From Dirofilaria immitis (taxonomy: Eukaryota; Nematoda; Chromadorea; Rhabditida; Onchocercidae), in NCBI GenBank assembly GCA_024305405.1, contig JAKNDB010000065.1, forward strand, positions 372,001 through 436,000: a DNA stretch of 64,000 nt, in the 5' to 3' direction. The position numbers were made by a program, and so were the translations under genes. Under the pieces are notes generated by a model. The model was given only the letters and a program-made list of their open reading frames with translations. It made no database searches and had not been told where the DNA came from. The stretch's first letter is position 1; every line of letters begins with the position of its first letter. Positions 27,721 through 41,100 of the stretch are shown piece after piece.

Positions 27721-30700
27721 TTAAGCGATCAATAAACCTGATGTAAATGAACGAGATCGTGATCGAACTGGCGATCGTAATAAATTTTTATTCTGAAAAC
27801 TTTATATGATACATAGATAAATTATGTCTAGAAATTTCGAAATAATTTCTAGACATAATTTTCTCTAATAATCTTGTTGATGATTGATCAAGTTGTTTTG
27901 TAAAAGAGGAAAAGAAATGCTAGATTAGAAAAGACAATAATTCTTTTTAAACAGAGTTTAGAGATTATCTAATTGAACTTTGAGATTCTACAGAGCTTAT
28001 GTATGCTTGTACTTACCTCGAATTTATGCTCATGTGTAATTCTGCTAGAACAAGCTAATAATGTTTTGTTTGGGTCTTCTTCTTCATCTACATCGATTAT
28101 TGTTAGTGACTGATTCTGTAATTCATCCCATAATTTTGATTCTGAGCGATGACGAATAGGTGTCGAACACCATGGTCCTTCTGTTATTTTCTGTAAAAAC
28201 AATATGAAATTTCGTTATCTGATAATATATAACATTAAATAGAAAAGAATTGAAGGAGTATTAATTAACTTTTATGATTAAATAGTTGAAATTATGCTAG
28301 GAATGCTAGTGAGCATGAAATCAAGAATTAGATTTCTTGATATGAATAGAAATCGTACTAAATTTGGAATAGCATAGTCCAAAGGTTTCAATTCAGAAGG
28401 TCGATTACTCAATAATGCTGGTGAAAGTTCCACCAAACGATATTGTAATTGTCGTAAATCCATTTTCCAATCCAATTCAATACTAATGTTACACTGACGT
28501 ACTAGATTAGCCAATTCTCGATGAGAAATAATTACAGTTGTTGGTAAATATTGCAATTGCCCTAAGCAGAATAAACAAGATTTACGGCCTAGCGGACGAC
28601 AAATGTACGAAGTTCCGAATGTGTACGGAAGAATTAGTTGATAAACCATTTGAATGTCGTTTGGTGCCATTTCATCATTAAACACTTTACAATCACAAAT
28701 ATATCCATCAGGTAGTAAAAAATGATATATCCTTAAATTAAATAAAATATTAATGAAAACAAAAAAATAAATTTCAATAAATCATAATCAAAAATAAAGA
28801 AAAAGAATAAAATAGATGCTCGATAGACAATCTAATTATTATCATTTAAATAATATAAATTTGTATTAGCGATATTACGTAATTTATAATAATTTGATAC
28901 AAAAAGAATTTCAACATATCGTCTTTGAATCCTTAAATGTTTCCTTAAAAATTTTTTTCTTTTATAAATTCTATCATTTACTATTTCGTAATGGTGCTTC
29001 AATATAACGCATAATATCCATTTCTTCATTATTATCCGATTCTGATGCAGCAGTAATAAATGATAAACATATAGGATCGTTGTCGAAATCATAACACCAT
29101 CCTACTTTATTCTTCATTCTACAAGTGCGAATCAATCTTTTTGCACCAAATGCTTGTAGTACCTTTTGCAAACCTTGTTTGTTAAATCGGAAACCAATGG
29201 GATAATCATTTGACGGTGCAAACTCACTGAAATTAATCCTTATTAATTAACTGTATATGTTTTATCAGCAAAAAAAAAAAACAAGAAACAATTCTTTAAG
29301 CGATAACTGATCACTAAATTTAAAATATTTACCTAATAAGAGCGTCATCAGGTGTACCATAAAGAATATCAGCTACCATAGATTTCTGAGATGTCAATAT
29401 TTTCTCTTGTCCAAGTGGTTTTGGCAAAGTTTTTAAAGGAGTTGATGATGTCATATAAGGTGATACACCACTATGAACACATAAAAAAGCTGAATAGCAA
29501 ATTAAGATATATATTTCTTTGAAAAGTGAAAAATTTTTTGATTTAAAATTTAAAGATTAAAAAAAAACTAAAGTTCAGAGTCTGTCCAATAAAAAAATGA
29601 ACTATGCTACAATTATCGAATCAAACCTAATATATTATTAGGTTTGATTTCAGGTTGAATTTTTGGCTTGATTTGCCTTTTTTTTGTTTTGATTCATTCA
29701 TTATTAAAAAAGGAAAGATTCATTATTAATCTTTGCTTCCTGAAAATATAAAGTAATTTTTCTAATAAAAATTCATTCTAAATCAATCAACAACAACAGA
29801 TAATTGGTAAAACATACGGCCCGCTTTGACAACCAAAGGTAGAAAATTGAAAAGCATTATGAATGCTTTGAATAGTTCATTATCGGCACACTAAAATTTT
29901 ATATTTAAAGAAAAAAATTAGTTAATTAAGTTTTATTTCATTCAGAATAAATACAATCAATGCTATAAAGTATCGTTACTATTAAATATTATTCTAAAAT
30001 TAAGAATCAATCAGTCTCGAATTAGAATACATGAAGGAGCGATGTTAAAAATTTAAATTTAGGTATGTTATGATATATAACATTTAAGTAAAATATATTG
30101 ATTGATAGACATAATTTAAAATGAAACTTACGAATAAATCAAATTTAGTTATCGCACACATTTCATGCGTTTCGCCATGACCTCTTAAAAGTACAATATA
30201 TTTTGGGAAGCGTATTTTCAACGTAAGCAGAAATACTAATGCATCATAACGATATTCTCCATTTGGTGCCAAATAATCACCTGTGAAGGAAAAAATAAAA
30301 TAAAATTAAATTTCAAGCATTTATGAATCTTCACATTGGATTCTAAATTCAATTTATTTCAGTGATGTATTAAAAATTTCATCGGATCATTTTTGCTCAT
30401 TTTATTTCACATCAATCTTTTTTTCACTTATCAAATAACAACTTCATATGAATTCTAAATATCATTGATAATGATAACATAGTATTAACAATATGGCTTT
30501 ACATAACTATTTGAAATTTCGAGAGTTTCGATGATGATGATGATATGCTATCAAAAATTGGTCTGAATTTAAGATTAATGCTAAATTGGATAAAATGAAT
30601 AGCAAAAAAAAAAAATTTATGAAATTTCTAAAGAGGAAGCAAAAATTTACCGAGAAAAATAGCGCGTGTATTTGGTGGCCAACGATCATCTCTAAATATT

Positions 30701-31165
30701 GATACCAACATATCCAGATCACCGTTTAGATTACCGATCGTCATTAAATCATTACATTTCGACCAATTTACTGTTGTAATATATAACCTGTCGTAATAGA
30801 AAATGGCTTCCATAGCGTTATGCAATAGCTATAACAAAAGATAAACGCTTAATCAATTCCGATCAATGAGAATATAAAACTTTGCTCTATCAGATTGGAT
30901 GATTTATTTGTTCGTATATTAAAGTTGAATTTCATATTTCTGATAGAAAATTTCATTTATTTGTTGATTATCAAAAGATTATCAAAAAGTTAGAATTAAG
31001 CTAGAAGTATTCAACAAATATTAGTTGAAACTAACCGCAATCATTTCTCTTTATTGAACCATCGCTTGAGAGGTATCCGATTTAAGAAGCACATATAATA
31101 TAAATCGACAATAAGTGTTTCAATCTCTTTTTGAGAGAAATTTCTACATTTTGCAGTTGATTCTG
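27721..31165 (-). CDS. PP1-family serine/threonine phosphatase relative, probably catalytically dead
   Basis: Ten exons seen: 31165-31036, 30828-30651, 30280-30132, 29890-29818, 29489-29333, 29226-28982, 28731-28359, 28190-28017, 27792-27721; an upstream first exon is needed. The order of motifs follows protein phosphatase 1: GNLNGD where PP1 has GDIHG, GDYLAPNG for GDYVDRG, LLRGHGETHE for LLRGNHE, LCVHSGVSP for FCCHGGLSP, GFRFNKQGLQKVL for the GVSYTFG helix, and LIRTCR for LICRAH. Known PP1 metal ligands are thus mostly replaced (D64 and H66 by N, N124 by H, H125 by G, H248 by C); D92 and H173 remain. A C-terminal extension of about 200 residues includes acidic DVDEEEDPNK and an RS-rich end (SPVRSRSRSF). 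Frame breaks at 31044-31046 and 28717-28722 each need one extra base. A regulatory pseudophosphatase is the best inference; a pseudogene is less likely because splice sites and long frames are intact. Confidence -1.
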
Positions 31166-31198
31166 CTAAAATGAATGAAATAATAAATGCATGAAGAA

Positions 31199-31475
31199 GT
31201 CATGCAGCATGCAATGCAATACAATTATATTCTTTAGCATGCAATGCAATGCAGTTATATCCTTTAGCATGCAATGCAATACAATAGTTAAATGCAATTC
31301 AATCATAGAAAAATCAATAATTATCATTACACGAGATCAATAGAAAAATCGAAAATTATCATGACACGAGATCAATAGAAAAATCAAAAATTATCATGAC
31401 ACGAGATCAATAGAAAGATCAAAAATTATCAAGACACAGGATCAATAGAAAAACCATAAACTATGATATCACGAG
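31199..31475. repeat. Two short tandem repeats (GCATGCAATGCAAT and ~35-bp ATCAATAGAAAAATC units)
   Basis: 31199-31285 has three copies around TTTAGCATGCAATGCAAT; 31311-31475 has five copies of AATAGAAAAATCAAAAATTA plus TCATGACACGAGATC. Both lie in the presumed first intron or 5' flank of the PP1-like gene. Confidence -1.
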
Positions 31476-31839
31476 ATCAACTTTTTTCTTTCCCTTCATT
31501 TGTCATAAATCTTAATCTTTTAAATTATTAAAATATTTTCAAAATCTTCAACTTATGATAATATATGATCATTTACTCAATTATATATGATAATATAGTT
31601 GAAATGAGATATTTTGCAATGGAAGAGAAATTTTTTAATGATAATTAAATCAAAAGATATGATTAAAAAAATGATAATATAGATGGTATCAAAAAAAAAA
31701 AAATTGATAAAATCAAAATGTAACATTTATATTTACCCATTTTCTAAGAGTTAGTTAAAAGTTTACCGGTTAGTAAATTTACCACATTAAACAATAATTT
31801 TCATTTCTATTTTTTTTTTATTTTTACATGTTTTATGCT

Positions 31840-32228
31840 ATGATTCTCAACGTATAATGATGCTGTGATTCTCAACGTATAAATGATGCTACGATTCTCA
31901 ATGTATAATAGTGCTATGATTCTCAATGTATAATGATGCTACGATTCTCAACGTATAATAATGTTATGATTCTCAACGTATAATGATACTATGATGATGC
32001 TATAATTCTCAACATATAATGATGCTATGATTCTCAACGTATAAATGATGCTACGATTCTCAATGTATAATAGTGCTATGATTCTCAATGTATAATGATG
32101 CTACGATTCTCAATGTATAATAATGTTATGATTCTCAACGTATAATGATACTATGATTCCCAACATATAATGATGCTATGATTCTCAACATATAATGATG
32201 CTATGATTCTCAACGTATAATGATGCCT
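31840..32228. repeat. ~25-27-bp tandem repeat, about 15 copies
   Basis: Unit ATGATGCTATGATTCTCAAC plus GTATA. A block of several units (about 31850-31990) recurs at about 32025-32155 with the same order of variants, showing segmental expansion. Confidence -1.
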
Positions 32229-32488
32229 ATGACATCTATGTTTTCTTATACCTATATCTATATCTCGAAATAATAATTTGGTTAAATTTGATTCTGAAAT
32301 TATCTAATTTTCTGAATATTATATTAATCATTCATTGTTCTTCATACTCTCTCCCTTTTTCATATATTTACATCTTTTCTTCCATGCATTCGAGAATATA
32401 TTAAGAATTTCTCCAATGTTATGATGTAGAAAAATACATGACGTATGCGAGCAAACGAAGCTGAACTATATTTGGGTTGCTGTTGTAC

Positions 32489-32519
32489 ACATTTTCCATG
32501 CTGTGATAAATCCTTCCAT
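32489..32519 (-). CDS. Candidate first exon of the PP1-like gene
   Basis: Minus-strand ATG at 32519 reads MEGFITAWKM and ends at a GTAC donor in phase 1, which fits the CA-GAA start of the 31165 exon and makes the whole coding length a multiple of three. The local sequence is less AT-rich than its flanks. The intron would be 1.3 kb and repeat-filled. Only phase and composition support it. Confidence -1.
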
Positions 32520-32589
32520 ATGTTTGTGTTTTTCCTTTTCGGGTGGGTATGTGAGTTTTTGGGCAATATTAGGGTTTCGGAATGATCGA

Positions 32590-32800
32590 TAAAGTATGTC
32601 GGAGTTACCTGGAAGTAGTGAGATACCTGGAAATAGATGAATTACCTGGAATTCGAAATAATTAGTAAATTATATCAGAGTTATGTAGAAGCATACTAGT
32701 TATTTGGAAATAGATGAATTACCTGAATTCGAAATAATTGCCAAGTTACATCGGAGTTACTTGGAAATAGATGAGTTACCTGGAAGTAGTAGGAATTCAT
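32590..32800. repeat. Imperfect tandem repeat upstream of the Scm-like gene
   Basis: Three or four copies of units with GAGTTACCTGGAAGTAG, GGAAATAGATGAATTACCTG and AATTCGAAATAATT. They give an in-frame MEIDELPEFEI / LEIDELPGSS extension before the chosen start, which I regard as repeat-derived rather than protein. Confidence -1.
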
Positions 32801-32853
32801 TAAAGGACAATTTTCTTTCATTTCAAAGATTCTGCTCTGCTAAGGATTTAGAA

Positions 32854-35800
32854 ATGGAAGAAATGATCCAAGAAGACAGTAAACAAGAAATATTTATTAC
32901 TGAAGAAGATGAAGATGCGGATGATGAGCAAAGGCTGGTGATCTCTGATGATAAACACACTGAATCACCTTTCTCTTCTGCTGTACGTTTACTTTTATAA
33001 ACTTTTTTGTCATAATTTCCTATATTATATTGTTATTGTTGTTTTGTTAGTCTATGATTCTATGCTTTCATTAGTGATAATGTTAATGATTCTGTAATGT
33101 TCAGTAATGCAATTATATTTTGACGATTATAATAATCCGATTATTTTATTATCATTAGTGCCGCTAAATTTGATAATGAGGAAGATTTATCGTATCTTCA
33201 TAAATGTGATTATTTTTTACGATGTTTTAATACCCATGATTATTTTACTGTATTATAATAGAATTATTTAACCATTGTGTGATATTAGATGGCGAAGTCA
33301 CGTCGTTTTAATACTTATCATTTAGGAATTGTTTGGTAATAATTATTCGAGTATAGTGTAATTAGTGAGAATTATTAAAAATTAATTACGTTATTTGAAA
33401 GTTCACTGTCGGTATTTTTGTTATGCAGGGATCTGACCTCTTCGATGTATGGTTTTTCTATCTAATCTAACTCTGATATATGTTGTGGATTTTTTTAAAT
33501 GTTTTAGCTTTTCTGACATTACCCATTACAAATGAAGAGAAAATAATGAAGACATATTAAAATGTGAAGTAAGGTCCATCATCTTAAGAAAGTTAAGAAT
33601 AACGAAATTTATAATTCCTTTGAAACTTTAAGTTTTTAAATATATAAATTAATTGTTTGAAAAATCTCTCAGGACGAGGATGCTATGGATGATTTACCCC
33701 AAATCCGCAAAAACTCGTAAGGAGTGATGATGAGAAAGGTATTTTTGATGTGCAGCCATTTCGAAAGGTATGCTATACGAAGTTCTGAATTTTTTCGTCA
33801 AATTTTTTTATTTTGCACATTAAGTTTATAAGTTTATGAAATCATGATAATTGAGATACTGAAGTATCTTCCAGGAAATTGCATCTGAAAGTACATTGGA
33901 TACCGCGTTTTCCTGGCAAGAATATTTAAAGAAAACTGAAGCTATTGCAGCACCAGAAGATTGTTTTTATCAAGATCCTGTACCACCGAAAAATAACTTC
34001 ACTGTTGGCAAAAAGGTGGAAGTACCAGATCCGAGAGGTAACATCTTCTTCATTTACATTCTTTACGGATGCCAATTTATCTTCATTTTGTTTCTGAATT
34101 AGCATTTCTCAAAGGTATCATAGGAACATATTTATTTCTGCTACTCGAAGATATAAATTAGTAATTTGGAAAAATTTAGAAGTTTAATAAAGAATTAACT
34201 ATAAAATTATGATGGTCGAAGGTTTTTTTATCATATTTGTAATCATAAAAGAAATTCAAGGTAAAGAGGTGCAGTGCTTGGCGACAATTGTTGCTATTCA
34301 TTCACTTTGGATATGTCTTCGACTTGATGGTGAAGATGGAAGTAATGACCATTGGCTTATATGCGATGACGAACGAATCAAACCTGTTGGGTAGGATATT
34401 TTTTACTTCTTCTTTTTAAATGCCTTTTATGTAAACATGAAGTGTACAAAATGAATTAGATCTAGTTCGAGTAAATTTTTAAAGAAAGAAGAATGGAAGA
34501 GCTTATGACAGAAGGAATATTACAATTTGTGTTGAGAAAAAAGTTGTGTATGGATTAAGATTAGGAAATGATGCATTGGAGGAAAATGTTTTATATTGCT
34601 GTTAAAAATTGATGAGAGATTTTATCCTTTCACCCTGATGAATGTTCGTATAGTTTGTGTCAGTTTGTAATTTATTTCAGAGATTGCGAAAGGAATGGCT
34701 TAATTTTGCAGCCTCCATTTGGTTTCATGTATAATTTAGCTTCATTTCATAAATTCATCGAGAATCAACTGAAACCTGCAGCAGATGGTAGCATTCCAAT
34801 AGCATCTTCGGAATCATTCAAACCAGTACGTACTTATAAATTTTCTAGACTGTAAAAACGTGATTTTCATTTGTTTATCAGATCCAGAATTTGAGTTCTT
34901 TCCTTCCCTGCATTTTCATCAATTACATTTCTAATAATGTATTAATAGTTGTAGGTGTTAAATCTTAAGATGATTGCAGATTCCATTCAAATATCATCCA
35001 AGGAAGAATACGTTTCAAATAGGCATGAAATGTGAGGCGATTGATCGTAGAAATTTCAACGGTCGGCCGTGTCCGGCGACTGTGGTGGATATAAAAGGGG
35101 ATTATTTAACAATCAGTTATGACGGTTGGAACAAAGCTTATGATAGTAAAGAACGTTATGACAGTCGCTTCATTTTTCCAGTTGGATGGGCTGCCAAATG
35201 TGGTCTTGAAGTGCAGCCACCGAATCATGTGAAAGGTACTCTTGGTTTTTGGTGCTAGAAAGTAAAACGATATATGCTATTTGAGACACCTTTTTATTGA
35301 TTTCTTCGTTTCTGTTCATAATGTTTTGAAATTTCAAAAAAAATGGAAAAACTTGGCAGTTTCACCGTATTAGTTACAATTTTTGAAGTTATTATTGTGA
35401 ATTAATGCTTGTATAGTAAATAAAGCAGTAACTGTATTGTAATGTAATGTACAGAATTTTATCTTTTTTGATTTATTTTTACGATTCTCATCATTTATTA
35501 TTTAACATATCACTTTTTTCCAGGGAAAGTTTTGCAACGGATAGTGCAAAAGATACGTTACCAAAAGCTCCGAAAGTCACTGCTTTGCGGAAATGTATGT
35601 TTCCTTCACTTCCGTTAGTCCCAAATTATTATGAAGTTCCTCTCTAATTTTATGTTGCTTTTTTAATACTTAATTGGTTAATCTGTACGTTAGAAATAAA
35701 AGATGTTTCTTTGTAAGTCAATAAAACTCATCATTGGATCTTGACATTTTGAAATTCCAGCGAAGATACTCAAAAGAAAGTCAACTAACTCCAAAAATGG

Positions 35801-38184
35801 TTCTCAACGAATACGAAAGCAAAAGCAGAAACGGACTTTTTCAGTTCAAAATTCTAATCACGACACTTCAAATGGTTCTTGCTCATCTCATTTACTTGAT
35901 ATAATTGAACAGGTAATAATAAATAGTTTTTCATTTATATATCCATTGATTTGTTTCGAATTATATCAGATATTTCGCTGAAACAGATCAGGAAAATATC
36001 TAATAAAAGACTTCCTGATAGTCTTGCAATTTCACTTAGTAGAAGCTGGTATCTGAAACGATGAAATGGAATTTTGTAGATCGTTAAACAAACACATACG
36101 GTGGAAGCAAGTTCTGCAAGCGCTGCATCAGACCAACAATTAACAAATACAGTAAATGCAGTTGCGACTGTAGACGATCGTACTGGTAATTTCATGAAAA
36201 TTTATTTTAAGTATTTATCAAGATTTTTAATATGCTTCTGAATATTGTTTGCATATTTACTTTTATGAGAACAAATGCTTCTTTTCAGAACCTCGTGCAC
36301 GAAAAACTATTCTTCCAAAAGAATCAGTGTCGTTACCAATTCTTCCAAAAGGCCCAGTTATTAGGCAATCTCGAAAAGTGATTTTAAGGGCTTTATTTCT
36401 TTTTTCTTGATTAAGTTTATTAATTTTATGGACGCTTTGACGAAAAGACACTTTTCAGACGGTTTCATCGCTAGATGGTACTCAAAATGCACTTAATGCT
36501 CCAGATATTATTCTCACAACGACAGATGAACAGCCAGAAATTCATAAAAGTTAAAATTGTTCCTTTAATTGCATGAAAAATTTTATGCATTGTGTGTATA
36601 AATTTCTTCATGAAATTTGGAAATTGTTCGTTTTTTTAGGTTTCGTAAATTTATTTTTTTAGTGATTGTTTATTTAAATCGAGGTTGCCGATGTGCACCT
36701 GCTCTAGACGTTTCACTTGTTCGTAAATTGCCGGAGAAATTTGGACCTGGTACTTTACATCACGTTTTAAGAGAAACATTACAACAAATCGTAAATTGTG
36801 CTGTTGATCCCTCTTTTGTGTTTGAGAAGGTCGATCCTGGACCTATAAGAATTTTATCTATTACTGGTAAGGTTAATCAAGATCTACTGAATTTTTTATT
36901 CTATTTGAATATTAGTTGTGGAATCTTATTCATCTTGACTGTCTGATATTATCGCATGGCATATGTTTCTGGAGCCATGTCGAAGAGAAGAAATTATCTC
37001 ATTTTCAAAATCAGGTTCTCATAAGATTAGACATTTTGAGAATCGGTTATAGATTTTGCTTGGTCATCGGCTGTTTTTATTTTTTCCATTTTTACGTTTA
37101 ATTTTTAGCTGAAATCCATGAAATGACACACGTTCGTGCTATACCTGCAATGAAAACTCTTGTCTCTGCGTGGGATTACTTGAATGCTTTTATTTCAAAA
37201 TTAAATGTGTGTCACAATTTCTTAACTAAAGAACCGATATGTTGTTCATTATGCTCTTGCACTAGTGATGATGGAGTCGTGAGTACTACGGCAGGTTAGT
37301 GCGTCCTTTGATTTACTTAATTTTATTTGCTAATTTGGAATTTGATGATGAATCCATTTAATTTGAGATTTGATTTCAAGGATTTCATTTTTGTAGGTGG
37401 TAGTGTGCTGAAATACAGTACCGAGAGCGATGATTCTGAAGATTACGAAGGTTGGCTAAAATCTTCATACATTAGTCTATTTAACATATTTTCATATTGA
37501 AATTCTATGACTATTCCTGGTTTAAATGCGTGTATACCTCAAAAAGATGAAGTTTAAAAAAATTTGATGAAGATGTTTATCTATGTATACCTCATCTTGA
37601 AAGATAAAGTTAAATCACGGAGATATTCGTAAGTCTTCTATGCACTAGTTATGGAAATATTATAAAGATATTTTTATTTTTCAGGCCATCAATATTCCGA
37701 TTTAACAGAATGGTCCATGCAACGTGTTGCAAACGAAGTCGAAAATATGTTTGATGCAAGCATTGCAGAAAAATTTTTGCAAAACGTAAGCAACTTTTTT
37801 TTCGCGTGTGAAATTAAATTTATAGCGTTTGGGAATGTATTTCTGATTTTTTATTCACTGAAATCTCTTTGAAACTCTCATGATCATTTACAGCATGGAT
37901 CCATATATTAAATAAAATGAGGAAATCAAACAATTATAGTTTATTACCTAATTTCGACATATTTTTTTATGGAGAAGTTAGTGATGACATATCTTAACAA
38001 TTGCGTTAAGAAAGGAGTGATGCAATTTTTTTAGCAAATTGATGGCAAAGCTTTAATATTGCTAACAACTGAGTTATTGATACGGCATCTGGAAATGCCA
38101 TTTGGTCCGGCTTTAAAAATGATGTCTTATATTGAATCGCTCAAGCGCAAAGCATGGCGTAATACTTCTCACAGTAGAAAATAA
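32854..38184 (+). CDS. Scm: Scm-like Polycomb-group protein: two MBT repeats, SLED and SAM domains
   Basis: About 707 residues in 16 exons: 32854-32982, 33673-33767, 33875-34037, 34261-34390, 34681-34825, 34980-35235, 35524-35594, 35761-35912, 36080-36185, 36289-36377, 36459-36549, 36663-36866, 37109-37294, 37397-37450, 37685-37785, 38035-38184. Acidic N-terminus (EEDEDADDEQ). MBT 1 (about residues 85-220) has FSWQEYLKKTEAIAAPEDCF and LQPPFGFMYN. MBT 2 has GMKCEAIDRR, YDGWNKAY (aromatic-cage spacing Y-x2-W-x3-Y) and FPVGWAAKCG. Then a basic Ser-rich region (KILKRKSTNSKNGSQRIRKQ), a SLED domain (GPGTLHHVLRETLQQIVNCA) and a C-terminal SAM domain (WSMQRVANEV ... DGKALILLTTELLIRHLEMP). Two MBT plus SLED plus SAM is the Scm/SCMH1 layout; Sfmbt has four MBT. 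Scm binds methylated lysine through MBT and bridges Polycomb complexes through SAM polymerisation. Frame breaks at 33697-33700 (CCCC) and 35523-35525 (GGG) each need one extra base. ATG 32854 chosen after a repeat-derived extension. Confidence -1.
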
Positions 38185-41100
38185 GTATTATCTTTTATCA
38201 TTTTGTCATTTTTAATTCATATTGGAGAATTTGGTTCTGTTTTGTTGTGATTTTCCAAAGTTACCTCATATTCGGAGGGTAAAGTTTTATACAATTTGCA
38301 TTATATTTACTCTTGATTAAAAAGTAGTCATATTTTATGGAACAAATAGCGTCTAAAATTGTTCTCTTCCCCAGTGATATCTAAGTATGTTATATGCATA
38401 CTTCAGAATTTGCTATCAATGTGTTCTATTATGTTCTATTTTATTCACTCAAATAAGTTGACCTCACATCATCTGTTTCAATTTTTAGAGTTAATTCAGT
38501 ATCATATCTTCCGCAGTTTTGAATTTTGGAAATTAAAAGACATTGTATTCTTACAATTTAAATTAGAAAAATAAGATCTGTCTTTTAAAATTTTCATTTC
38601 ATCTGCAGCTTTCCTCACTTTATGTTTAAATTTGACTCCATGGTTGTGCACAAGATATTTTATCTTTTTTATCTTCAGTATTTTCAAGTCCGATTATAGT
38701 TTCATGATTAATAATGAAAATTGGTACTCTAGATTGTTTGCATAATAGTAATGTAATTTGCTATGTCGTCCTCTAAGATTGCGATTATTTAACATTGTAC
38801 ATCTCTTTGTAATGATGCTACTCTGCAGGACCTGACTATATGCTCTATATAACTCTTAAAAGAAGTGAATAAGTGCTAGTTATGAAATCATCATATTTGA
38901 TATTTCAACTTTTACGGATTCATTCAAACCACCAAAATTTTTGTTTGCTAAACTCTATTTTTTTGGAGATTCCACAAATATGATTGGATTATTTATGTTT
39001 CGATTTCACATCGTAATGATGAGATTTATAAGAATCTTGATCTTGGCTTTATTCTTCACAAACTCTTTTCTTTCTAATAATCAAGTTATTTTGTGAATAT
39101 TTGTCCCGATCAAATATGACAGTATATATATACATATATAAATAATACTTCTGTAGAAATTTGTAGAGGAATGAGCAACAAAGTAATGTTATTGTAATGA
39201 TCATCATCCAGAGTTGATGAGTTTGCATTCTGGAAGTAACATTGTTCTGGTCGAAGTTTTTGCATCTTTTATCTGTTTGTTGATTTTCCATTCCTCAATT
39301 GCCTCTTCCTCTCATTACTTTGAAGTATTAATGTTTTTTACAGAAGAAGGAACTTTTATGGATCGAATCTTATAAGAAATTTTGTTGGTTATATATTAAT
39401 ATGTTGTAATTTCAGGTTTATTCTACAGGGTTCCATCCCGTTATCTCTATTTTTTCTCCTTGCGGAACACTTAGATTTTTGTATAATATTTCATTGTTTC
39501 TGAATTTCTTGCCTAGTTCACTGATTGGTTTCATTTAGTAATTCATCAAATCTGTTGTCTTTTAAAACAATTTTGGTCTGAATCAACAATTTTGTTTTAC
39601 TCAAGTTATATTTTAAAATTAGATATTTCAGATTATCCATTACCTCTCTTTCTCTCTCTTTCTTTTTTAATTTGGTGTAATTTCATTTTTGTTCTCTCAC
39701 TGAATCAGTATGAAGTGTTTCTTAATATTTCTATTGTATTTCAAAGTTCGGTAGATTTAAATTTTTAAGAATAAAATCGAACATCGAATGATATATTTGC
39801 TTTTACTCGCCAATATGTTGACAAGTACAAAAAAAAATTTTGTTTAAGCAAGTTTCTAATATAAAATCATAATTTTTGGATAAATCTTAATCATTTATTG
39901 ATAACACAATCTGAGGACAATAGAAAATTAATTCTACGGTTGGAAACGAGAAGTCCCATGTGTCGGTTTGTTGGTTAGGATAAAGACTGAGCTTGCCACT
40001 TATAATTTTGAAAATTCTTAACCCAATAAACAAAATGAATACAAAATGGAAATAGTAATAGTTCATTAGTTTTTTAATTAAATACATTATCATATGAACG
40101 AAATTTCATCGTAATTATCCATCGGATGCGTCTACATCAACAATTATTTGATGTTCTTTATAATTCTGAATCCACAATTCTCTTTCATTTCATGCACTTC
40201 CAAAGTGGTATGCAACGCTCAACAAAGTGATATTTTTTTAATTCTAATATTTCAATCCCGTATCTTCTTCCTAAATGATATTTAATTTTGTTCTTTTATT
40301 ACAAAAATAGATTAGAATGATATTTTTGATACATCAATTTTAACTATTTTTGATTATTTAAAAAAGAATCCTTTCTTCTGAATCTATTACATATATAAAT
40401 GTATTTGTTTATGTATTTTTTAAAAAGTTCATCTTAATTAATCCCAGTTATAGCATAGCTTTCTCAATATAGAATATACTACAATGTCTATTCATATTAC
40501 ATTTAATAAGATCGTACTGTTTACAGGATAATAGCAAGTTGACGAAGATAATAATCTATCTTGGAATAGAAGAATTCATGTTATATATTTAGATAGCAGA
40601 AATTATATCATATCAGTTTTTGCATTTTTTATGATAAAATAGAAAGTGCTACTAAAAGACTTTTGCGATTTTTCCATTTCCTTTTTTTTTCCCGGATTTT
40701 TTCCCGCAATTTTTTAAAACTGATCGTTTTTCAATGTTACAAACATTGATAAGATGAGCTTTCGAGATTTCAACTTTCTTATCTCGGCTTTGCTCTAAGA
40801 AAAAAATTCTCGATGAAATAAATACTAGTCTTTTTTTATTTCTTTTATTCAATAATTAAATTAATTAATAATTTACGGTGTACAAATAAACAAATACAAA
40901 TAACAGCATAAGAATCTGATTGCTATCTATCCATTCCATGTTATAATGGTATATTATTCTCAGAATTATAGTTATCAGAATTATGCATCGTAATTTTCTC
41001 ATGAAAATTATCTATTTTTAATGCGATTCAATGATATGAAATGGATGATAGATTGTTTCTAATTTATGAAATTAGGGATTTTAGGATTGAAAAAATAAAT

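Noticed and set aside
32704..32853. N-terminal extension of the Scm-like protein (MEIDELPEFEI...)
   Set aside because: Encoded by an imperfect DNA tandem repeat; a clean start exists at 32854 after an acceptor-like TTTCAAAG.
39049..39291. 80-codon minus-strand frame with a hydrophobic segment
   Set aside because: Lies in the probable 3' UTR/flank of the Scm-like gene, single short frame, no homology recognised.
40652..40852. Lys-rich minus-strand frame ending GKKKGNGKIAKVF
   Set aside because: Lys codons come from A-runs; no domain and no usable splice donor.
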